DNA of 64,000 nucleotides, from NCBI GenBank assembly GCA_023382535.1, contig JAHDWA010000006.1, forward strand, positions 1 to 64,000, in the 5' to 3' direction. This stretch comes from Anaerolineae bacterium. Its GTDB lineage: Bacteria; Chloroflexota; Anaerolineae; 4572-78; J111. Positions 1 through 6,644 of the stretch are shown here, piece by piece; position 1 is the stretch's first letter, and each line of letters begins with the position of its first letter. The notes under the pieces are model-generated. The model was not told where the DNA came from. It saw nothing but the letters and a program-made list of their open reading frames with translations, and did not search any database. A program made the translations under genes and the position numbers.

Positions 1-4
1 TGAG

Positions 5-292
5 TCATAATTCTCCTTCGTCTTTCATGCGATGATATTCCTGGTCGCCCCACTCCGCCCAGTCGCGGGCTTTGCGTTCTTCCGGGGTGAGTTGTTCTTC
101 TTCCCACTCGGCCAGTTCCTGAATGAAGGTATCCAGGTTACCCAGGTAGTCGAGGATGCGGGCGCAGGGGTCACAAATAAAATGGGGCCGGTTCTGTCGG
201 TCCACCACCACATAGGTAGCCGTGACTGGCTGCTCTTCGGGGTGTGCCGGGTTGCAACAGATTTTTTGGGTTATTTTGTCTTTGAGTGGCAT
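5..292 (-). CDS. small Cys-containing hypothetical protein
   Basis: A complete 95-residue acidic ORF. Cys12-Cys13 and Cys40-x2-Cys43 could form a zinc-ribbon-like site. The C-terminal half is rich in Glu, Trp and Arg and looks helical. No family was recognised and no clear Shine-Dalgarno precedes the ATG, so the start is uncertain. It is divergent from the small HTH gene at 478, and the shared intergenic region contains TATAAAC repeats that could control both. A small nucleic-acid- or protein-binding adaptor is possible, but this is a guess. Confidence 0.6.
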   Translation of the reverse strand: MPLKDKITQKICCNPAHPEEQPVTATYVVVDRQNRPHFICDPCARILDYLGNLDTFIQELAEWEEEQLTPEERKARDWAEWGDQEYHRMKDEGEL

Positions 293-322
293 TTTGGGGT
301 TGTTCCATTGGTATTATGACTT

Positions 323-395
323 GTTTATATACAAGCGATTATAAACAGGTTTTTATAATTTGTCAATACTTTTTTATAAACAAAATACTATAAAC
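323..395. promoter_or_regulatory. TATAAAC repeat cluster, likely operator
   Basis: GTTTATA (323-329) and TATAAAC (340-346) form an inverted pair with a 10-bp spacer. Two further direct TATAAAC copies lie at 375-381 and 389-395, just before the -35 box at 401. The position between divergent genes suggests an operator, perhaps for the adjacent HTH protein. Confidence 0.5.
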
Positions 396-400
396 TCCTC

Positions 401-430
401 TTGACAGATGGGTAGAAATCGTGGTACTAT
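401..430 (+). promoter_or_regulatory. sigma-70-type promoter of the HTH gene
   Basis: TTGACA (401-406), 18-bp spacer, TACTAT (425-430). It lies about 48 bp upstream of the ATG at 478. Confidence 0.7.
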
Positions 431-477
431 TCTTTTGACCTAACAGAAACTTCGTAGAAAGGAGGTTAGCCGAGTCA

Positions 478-720
478 ATGACCGTGGCCAGCGTTCTCCG
501 TAATCGAATACCGAAAATCCTTAAAGAAAAGGGCTTGACTATTTCTGACTTGATGCGTCAGACGGGGATGGCGTATCCGACAGTTCATAACGTGGCCAGG
601 GATAGTGCTGAAATCATCCCTGATAACACGTATATCGGTACGTTGAGGCAAATCAGCGAGGCGCTCGATCTTCCGATTGGCGATCTGGTGGAAGTGGTTA
701 AAATCTCGGAGAAAAAATAA
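478..720 (+). CDS. Cro/C1-type small HTH transcriptional regulator
   Basis: 80 residues, essentially one five-helix HTH domain of the XRE (HTH_26-like) type. Residues 21-40 (ISDLMRQTGMAYPTVHNVAR) make the helix-turn-helix, and the C-terminal part (LRQISEALDLPIGDLVEV) matches the end of this family. An AAGGAGG sits upstream of the ATG, although the spacing to it is long. A good promoter precedes it and a terminator follows, so it appears monocistronic. The upstream TATAAAC repeats suggest autoregulation and control of the divergent Cys-containing gene. The length is normal for a stand-alone HTH_26 protein. Confidence 0.85.
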   Translation: MTVASVLRNRIPKILKEKGLTISDLMRQTGMAYPTVHNVARDSAEIIPDNTYIGTLRQISEALDLPIGDLVEVVKISEKK

Positions 721-762
721 AAAAAGACAACGTCACCACTCAGGTGTCATTGTCTTTTTTTG
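721..762 (+). terminator. intrinsic terminator after HTH gene
   Basis: A-rich 5' arm AAAAAGACAA...CACC pairs imperfectly with GGTG...TTGTCTTTTT, ending in a long T run directly after the stop codon. Confidence 0.75.
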
Positions 763-1106
763 AGCCACCGTTATTGATACGATGACTAACCCTTCCCCTT
801 CTCGCCAGTCCGCCAAGATCGTCGAGAGGGGGACTAAACCACACCGCCGAAGCGGTTGATCTCTTCAGTTATCCACTCAGAGTCAGCCCCCAAGCGGTCG
901 TGTAAAATAGAGGCTTGAGAGTCCAGGATGGGAGGCAGTAACATAGCCCTCACGGATTCTTCCCTTTGAAGAGCGAGCTACTGCCCCCCTCGTGAATTTC
1001 TCTTCCACGTGGAAGCGTATTTTGTTCTTTACCAATTAGCCGGGTGAAAGTTTTGGCCCGACCATATCATTTTTGTGGGCCGAAAGTGGGGATGCAATAA
1101 AACAAA
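763..1106. other. gene-free stretch
   Basis: No ORF with coding character is seen on either strand here. It contains a perfect 14-bp palindrome at 1002-1015 (listed separately). Otherwise nothing is recognisable. Confidence 0.5.
1002..1015. promoter_or_regulatory. perfect palindrome resembling a parS site
   Basis: CTTCCACGTGGAAG is a perfect 14-bp palindrome. Its core TTCCACGTGGAA equals the core of the Myxococcus-type parS consensus (TGTTCCACGTGGAACA). The outer bases differ. Only one copy was noticed in this window and no parA/parB gene is present. Confidence 0.4.
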
Positions 1107-1179
1107 AAGCGGTGGCCCTGATCCCAAGTTAGAGTGTTAGCTTAAAAGGCAATTGCTCTTCCGACTGAGCTAACGGCTC
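1107..1179 (-). pseudogene. degenerate tRNA-Lys(TTT) / tRNA 5' half
   Basis: Read on the minus strand from 1179: acceptor GAGCCGT, TA, D-arm GCTC-AGTCGGAAGA-GC, then anticodon loop CTTTTAA with anticodon TTT at 1146-1144. This matches bacterial tRNA-Lys well. From the 3' side of the anticodon stem onward the molecule decays. The stem has T-T and A-A mismatches, the T-loop is TTGGGAT instead of TTCGAAT with an unpaired T-stem, and the acceptor 3' strand ACCGCTT only partly pairs. It is therefore a pseudogene or a captured 5' half rather than a working tRNA. Confidence 0.6.
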
Positions 1180-1273
1180 ACAAATTAAGGTTGAGTCTGT
1201 AAATTTCCAAGCAGCAATGGTAACACAGCCTGGTTGTCTTGTCAATAGCCCTTTTGCTTTTTTAAGGTAAGCG

Positions 1274-1302
1274 TTGACACCTCTGCCAGGCAATGTTATA
1301 AT
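1274..1302 (+). promoter_or_regulatory. consensus promoter of the ATPase-NACHT operon
   Basis: TTGACA (1274-1279), exactly 17 bp, then TATAAT (1297-1302). Both boxes are perfect sigma-70 consensus. It leaves a leader of about 60 nt before the ATG at 1369. Confidence 0.85.
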
Positions 1303-1368
1303 TTGACATAGTTATTTAACATATTCTATCCACCGGGTTAAATCCCAAAGTCCAGGAGAGACGAGTTC

Positions 1369-2700
1369 ATGTCAGGGGATTATCGCTTTCCGGGGGCGGC
1401 TCGCAATTTTATCGAAGCCTACGCTAATACCAACTATCTGCGCCCACTAAAGGGCAAAGATATGGAGTATTTTTATGTGAATCGCGGTATCCACTCGGAA
1501 TTGAAGGCGTTGATGGGTGAGCTTGAAGCAGGCGCCAGAACTGCTGTCCCCAATAATACTAAATTTCTATTTGTGGGTCACACCGGCTGTGGTAAAAGCA
1601 CGGAACTTTCCTGCCTGGTCAACATTATCGAGACCGGTACAGGTCGTTCAGATTTCCTCCAAAAGCATTTTTTGCCAATTCAATATTCCGTCAGCGAGGT
1701 GGTCGGTCTCTACAACATCGAATTTGTGGATATTGCCCTTTCAATTATCCTGGGCATTTATCGCGAGATGGAACGGCTGGGCTATGTTGTGGATGAATCG
1801 CCTGCTCGCCGGGTGTATGATTGGCTCTACCAGAGTCAGATGTCTGCCCCACAAGAAATGCCGCGCGCCAGAGAGTCGGTTGGACTTGATCTGGGTCTGG
1901 GCAGCCTGATTCGCCTCATTGACGTTCGCCTTAAAAGTGAAGGCGAAATCCGTGAAGGAATCCGCGCCCGGATCCGCAAGTATATTCCGGAACTGATCAA
2001 TCTCATCAATCAGATTCTCTATGAGGTTTCGGCTATTACGGGCAAAAACATTTTATTAATTATTGATGATCTGGATAAAATCCAGCCCCTTGACGCCGCG
2101 CTCAATATCTTTCGCGAACATGTCAAAAGCCTGGCTTCGTTTGACTGTTTTGCCATCTACACCGCGCCCATTTCCCTGTTATATGACCCAGCCTTAAAGC
2201 ACCTCGGCCAGTTTTTGGAAATTCATTATATGCCGATGTTTCGGGTTCATACCAAGGAAGGCGCACCTGAGCCGCCCGACTCGCCCTATGTCGCCATTCT
2301 GCGCGAGATTGTCTACCGCCGGCTGTCGCCCGATCTCTTTGACGAGGGCGTGGTTGAAGCGGCTATTGATATGACCGGCGGCGTTTTACGTGAACTCATT
2401 CGGGTTATTCGCGGCTGCTGCGTTTATTGCGAGGAGTATGGCCTGAGCCGGATTACCCACAACGCCTTAAATTTTCAAAAAAACAAGCTCAAAAGCGAAT
2501 ATTATCGCATTTTGGAGCACGACGATTACAAGTGGCTGCTGCGGGTCAAGCAAACCAAAAGCCGGGCTGATGTCAACATGCGCCACCTGGAGTCGTTGTG
2601 CGTGCTCTACTATCCTAATGGTAAAGGTTGGTTCGACGTTCACCCCATTGTCACCGAACTCCTGGAAGACTGGGAAGCGGATGTTTGGAAAACCATTTAA
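1369..2700 (+). CDS. AAA/STAND-like P-loop ATPase, partner of the NACHT-cyclase
   Basis: 443 residues. Walker A is at G70-S77 (GHTGCGKS). A strong Walker B lies at about 227-234 (NILLIIDD, ending D233-D234). After it, an alpha/beta core and a winged-helix-like C-terminus run to the end. No signal peptide or membrane helix is seen, so it is cytoplasmic. The start is supported by AGGAGAG at 1354-1360. It is the first gene after a perfect promoter and is followed after 12 nt by the NACHT-cyclase gene, so the two are almost certainly co-transcribed. The Walker B region and what follows resemble the N-terminal part of the downstream protein, which has lost its Walker A. An active/inactive ATPase pair is therefore plausible (inference). 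The family was not identified more exactly. Confidence 0.8.
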   Translation: MSGDYRFPGAARNFIEAYANTNYLRPLKGKDMEYFYVNRGIHSELKALMGELEAGARTAVPNNTKFLFVGHTGCGKSTELSCLVNIIETGTGRSDFLQKHFLPIQYSVSEVVGLYNIEFVDIALSIILGIYREMERLGYVVDESPARRVYDWLYQSQMSAPQEMPRARESVGLDLGLGSLIRLIDVRLKSEGEIREGIRARIRKYIPELINLINQILYEVSAITGKNILLIIDDLDKIQPLDAALNIFREHVKSLASFDCFAIYTAPISLLYDPALKHLGQFLEIHYMPMFRVHTKEGAPEPPDSPYVAILREIVYRRLSPDLFDEGVVEAAIDMTGGVLRELIRVIRGCCVYCEEYGLSRITHNALNFQKNKLKSEYYRILEHDDYKWLLRVKQTKSRADVNMRHLESLCVLYYPNGKGWFDVHPIVTELLEDWEADVWKTI

Positions 2701-2712
2701 AGCGGAGTCGGC

Positions 2713-5700
2713 ATGATGTTGCCGGAAGCCGACGAATTTGCGGCTCGTTTTCCCGATGAAATCAGAATGCTGCTGGCCATGCTGCGCATGAGCAACCTGG
2801 GCGGGCTGGCCGTGGCCGAGTGCGATGATCTCGACCTGCGGGCCAGGTTGATTGATTATTTCCGCCGCCGGCTGGAAACTGAAGGTATCTACGTTTTTAA
2901 CTACGAAGTGGGCGCCAAAGATACCAACCTGATCCGCAGCCTGACCGAACTAACGGACCAGGCCCGCTTCAAAAACCTGGAACTGACCGGCAAGTACAAG
3001 TCCATCGTTTTCTTTGTCTACGGTATTGAAAAATTTACCAGCGAGCAGCGCTCCACCTTTGTCAGGCTCCTCAATTTTCTGCGCGACCGGCTCACTTTGA
3101 TTGCTCAGCCGATTGTCATCTGGGGCACGTCGGCGTTTGTCACACAACTGGCCCGCAACGCCCCGGATTTTTGGAGTTGGAAAGGGCATTTTTTCAGTTT
3201 CCCCTCTCTCAGCCCTCCGGTAAATATTGTTCAAAGCCGGTCCGACTCTGAGCCGATTGATATCTACGGCAATTTGTCCGCCATCCGTCGCTATCTCCGT
3301 CGGGTCATCGAGGACCCGGACTACACCGTCTGGAAAGATTTGTACGTCCCGCTCAAAGCTACCCGTGCGGCTGAAACCATTACGCCTTTCCCGGTCCGCC
3401 ATACCCTCACCTATGAAGAGCTGAAGCAGCTCGCCCCCCTATTCCCAACCGCCGAGGCCCTGGATGCTAACCAGATCGTATTTGACCGGGGTCAGGAGGG
3501 GGATAAGTGTTACGTTATTGTTAGCGGCGAGGTCGAGGTGCTGGCGCTCGACGCCCTGGGCAATGACATACCGGTCGCCAAATTAGGCCGGGGCGACTTT
3601 TTTGGCGAAATTGCGCTGATCAAACGGGTTCCCCGGACCGCCAAAGTGCGGACGACCAAGCCTTCAAAGTTTGTCACGCTGACCCATCGTTCGTTAACGT
3701 TACTCAATAATAAGGCGCCGGCGGTCCTTGATCTTTTAGCCGATATTGCCCAGCGCCGGATGGAAGAGGCGCGCCGCCGGGGTACTCAGGATACGGTTTC
3801 TCCCTTACGACGCTTTGCCATCGAGGGTTCCAGCTTGATTCGGGAAGCGCCGGTGGACGTGCGGGAACTGATTGTCAATGACCACCGGGCGGTCGTCTTG
3901 GGTGAGGCCGGCGGCGGTAAAACTACCGTTTTGCGCCGATTGATGCTCGATACCGCCGAGTCTGCTGAAAACACCCTGGCTAATTCCAAGCAGCCCGCTG
4001 TTCTGCCCATTTTTATCAAGTTGAATGCGCTCACCCCCGGTAAAACGGTTGAAGGTATTATCCTCAAAGCTTTTCATAGTTATGAAATCTTTGAGTTTGA
4101 AACCGAGGCCGATGTAGTCAGCCTGCTCAAGGGCGAAAGTCCGGACGACAGCTCCATCCATTCGCTCTTGTTTTTAATGGACGGCCTCAACGAGATGCCG
4201 TTTCAAACCAAAACGCGACCGGAATTAAACCGTTTTATCCAGGCTTATCCCCATCACCGCTTTATCATCTCTTGCCGGGTGCAAGATTACACCGCTCTGT
4301 ACGGCTTTCGAACCGGCCTGTTGCAGCGGCTCGCCGGCGAGGATATTGAAGCCTTTCTGGTCAATTATTTGCGCGCCGAGCAAGGGCGCAGGGTGGCCCG
4401 GGAAATTTACAGCGACCCGCAACTGGAAGACCTGGCCCAAACGCCGCTGGCTCTCTACATGTTTGCCCAAATTGCCAAGCGCAGCAATGAAGCTTTACCC
4501 AAAAACAGGGGCATCCTGTTTGAAGTATTTACCGATAACCTGCTGGAACGAACCGACAGCGAGTGGTGGAAGATTTTTGGCCGCTCCAAATCGCAGACCC
4601 CCCTCGCGCTGCGCCGCAGCGCCCTGGCCAGCCTGGGCCTGGCCATGCAAGAGGAAGAAGTTTGGGCTTTTCCGCGCGCCCGCTGGATTGAATTGATTAC
4701 CAGAGAACTGCACCTCTTTCGTGAAGGCGCTACACCGGGCGAACGGGTCGAAGTTCAGTATATCACCCCCGAAGACGTGCATGAGGAAATTAAGCACAGC
4801 GGCCTGCTGCGCTATTCCGATGACCGGGCCTGGGTAGAATTTGCTCACCACACTTATCAAGAATTTTTTGCCGCCCTGGCCCAGCGCGAACAGGGGCAAG
4901 ACCTGGAACCCCGCTTACGGACCACCGAAGCCCGCCGCCGCTGGCAGGGGACGATTGTGCTGCTCTACGGCATTGCCCACGATAACGCCGTCCTTTACTC
5001 CAAAATCCTCGGCCAGGAGAACGATTATGCGCGTATCTGGCTGGCCGCCCAATGCCTGGCCAATTCGGGCGAGGAAATCAGCCAGGCGCTGCGCCGCCTG
5101 GAGCAGCGCCTGCCGCAGCCGCAGCACTTCGCTTTGCTTTTTAGCGTCGGCCTGGCCTGCCGCCAGTTAGGCCGCTACCCCGAGGCGCTGACCTATTTGA
5201 ACATGGCCACGGAAGAAGAGCCTGGCTCCGCCGAAGTGCAGTACGAGTTAGGGTCACTTTACCGCCAGGTGGACCAATTTGAGCGAGCCATCATCCACCT
5301 GGAGGAAGCGATCCGCCTGCGCTCTGATTTTGTGGATGCCTACAATCAGCTTGGCATCACTTACCATGACCAGGGCAAATATGTGGAAGCGCTGACCATT
5401 TTTAAGGCCACCACGCAGCTTGAGCCGGCCAACTCTCACCATTTTTATAACCTGGGGACCGTCCAAAAGACGCTGCGTGATTATGTCTCAGCCCGCGAGT
5501 CCTTTCGCAATGCCTTGCAGCTTAAACCCGACTACACCGAAGCCAGGGTCCAGCTCGATATTCTGGAAAAGGCGCTGGCCACCGGGGTGGTGCGCGTCCT
5601 GGAGAATATCCCAATCCTCAGCAAAATGACTCTGGAGCAGAGCGTCCTGCTGGCCAACCGGATCAAAGTGACCGAATATCGGCCGGGGCAAATTGTCTTC

Positions 5701-6633
5701 CATATGGGCGAAATGGGCGACACTTTTTATATTGTTGAAGTAGGTGAAGTGGAGGTTTTGGCCCCCGATATGGCCGGCCAGTCGGTGGGGGTTATCAACC
5801 GGCTGGGGCCGGGCGATTTCTTTGGCGAGATTGCCCTGCTGCGGGCTGTCCCGCGCACGGCCACCATCCGCGCCGTCAAGCCGACCCGTCTGCTGGCTAT
5901 CAGCCGGGAGGATTTTGACAGCGTGGTTGACAAGTATCCCTCGATTGCTCACGGCCTGGCCGAAACGTCGGGCCTGCGCCTGCTGCGCGACCGGCAAATT
6001 GGCCGCCGCACCGACTTGGAGCATTACTACGACCCCGGCTATATCGCCGAACTGACCCACCAAAACGAAGTAACCGTGCTGATGGGCGACATCCACGGCT
6101 CCACCCATCTGACCAATTCCATCGGCCCGGAGTTGATGGTGGCCTTCTTGGATGAATATTTACTGCGCATGTCAACGATTATCGTTCAATCCGGCGGCGC
6201 GATGGACAAAAGCCTGGGTGACAGCGTTATGGGGGTTTTTGGCAACTTTCCCGGCCGCCAAGGCGAGCAGAAAAGTTCCTCGGCCAACGCGGCCCTGCTG
6301 GCGGCCCTGAAAATGCGCCAGGCTTACCTGACCCTGCGTGACGAATGGAAAAAAGAGAGCCCGGAATTTGCCCAGACCGGCATGGGCATCGGCATCAGCA
6401 CCGGCAAAGTCACCACCGGCACCGTCGGCCCGGAGGCGACGATGGTTGGCCCGGCGGTTAACATGTCCAGCAAGCTGAGCAAAATGGCGATCAAAGGCCG
6501 CACCGAAAGCGAAATCTACGTAGACGCCCGCACCCGCAGCCTCCTCGGCGACTCGCTCATGGCCGAACAGTTGGATACCGAGTACACCAAAAGAAAGGTC
6601 GGGGTGGCGCTGGAGGCGTACCGGGTGGTGTAA
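2713..6633 (+). CDS. NACHT NTPase - TPR - dual cNMP-binding - class III nucleotide cyclase fusion
   Basis: 1306 residues, probably cytoplasmic. Residues 1-230 look like a decayed AAA domain (Walker B-like KSIVFFVYGIEKF, no Walker A). Residues 237-355 are a cNMP-binding fold with a complete phosphate-binding cassette (FFGEIAL, E299; PRTA, R308). A NACHT-type NTPase follows: Walker A GEAGGGKTT at 397-405, Walker B LLFLMDGLNEM near 486-496, then an ISCR motif. TPR units span about 806-955 and a second cNMP-binding domain about 964-1085 (E1039, R1048). Residues 1118-1306 are a class III adenylate/guanylate cyclase domain with metal Asp1126 and Asp1170 and Lys1167. The usual GDxVN purine-specifying Asp is Pro (GPAVN), and the usual Arg of the next helix is Lys (SSKL). 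The ATG at 2713 (or 2716) has GGAG at 2703. The protein could both make and sense a cyclic nucleotide; function is inferred. Confidence 0.85.
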   Translation: MMLPEADEFAARFPDEIRMLLAMLRMSNLGGLAVAECDDLDLRARLIDYFRRRLETEGIYVFNYEVGAKDTNLIRSLTELTDQARFKNLELTGKYKSIVFFVYGIEKFTSEQRSTFVRLLNFLRDRLTLIAQPIVIWGTSAFVTQLARNAPDFWSWKGHFFSFPSLSPPVNIVQSRSDSEPIDIYGNLSAIRRYLRRVIEDPDYTVWKDLYVPLKATRAAETITPFPVRHTLTYEELKQLAPLFPTAEALDANQIVFDRGQEGDKCYVIVSGEVEVLALDALGNDIPVAKLGRGDFFGEIALIKRVPRTAKVRTTKPSKFVTLTHRSLTLLNNKAPAVLDLLADIAQRRMEEARRRGTQDTVSPLRRFAIEGSSLIREAPVDVRELIVNDHRAVVLGEAGGGKTTVLRRLMLDTAESAENTLANSKQPAVLPIFIKLNALTPGKTVEGIILKAFHSYEIFEFETEADVVSLLKGESPDDSSIHSLLFLMDGLNEMPFQTKTRPELNRFIQAYPHHRFIISCRVQDYTALYGFRTGLLQRLAGEDIEAFLVNYLRAEQGRRVAREIYSDPQLEDLAQTPLALYMFAQIAKRSNEALPKNRGILFEVFTDNLLERTDSEWWKIFGRSKSQTPLALRRSALASLGLAMQEEEVWAFPRARWIELITRELHLFREGATPGERVEVQYITPEDVHEEIKHSGLLRYSDDRAWVEFAHHTYQEFFAALAQREQGQDLEPRLRTTEARRRWQGTIVLLYGIAHDNAVLYSKILGQENDYARIWLAAQCLANSGEEISQALRRLEQRLPQPQHFALLFSVGLACRQLGRYPEALTYLNMATEEEPGSAEVQYELGSLYRQVDQFERAIIHLEEAIRLRSDFVDAYNQLGITYHDQGKYVEALTIFKATTQLEPANSHHFYNLGTVQKTLRDYVSARESFRNALQLKPDYTEARVQLDILEKALATGVVRVLENIPILSKMTLEQSVLLANRIKVTEYRPGQIVFHMGEMGDTFYIVEVGEVEVLAPDMAGQSVGVINRLGPGDFFGEIALLRAVPRTATIRAVKPTRLLAISREDFDSVVDKYPSIAHGLAETSGLRLLRDRQIGRRTDLEHYYDPGYIAELTHQNEVTVLMGDIHGSTHLTNSIGPELMVAFLDEYLLRMSTIIVQSGGAMDKSLGDSVMGVFGNFPGRQGEQKSSSANAALLAALKMRQAYLTLRDEWKKESPEFAQTGMGIGISTGKVTTGTVGPEATMVGPAVNMSSKLSKMAIKGRTESEIYVDARTRSLLGDSLMAEQLDTEYTKRKVGVALEAYRVV

Positions 6634-6644
6634 GCCGAATCGCG

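Noticed and set aside
5488..6108. 206-residue minus-strand ORF
   Set aside because: Lies wholly inside the NACHT-cyclase gene, whose domains are intact in frame; typical shadow in GC-rich DNA.
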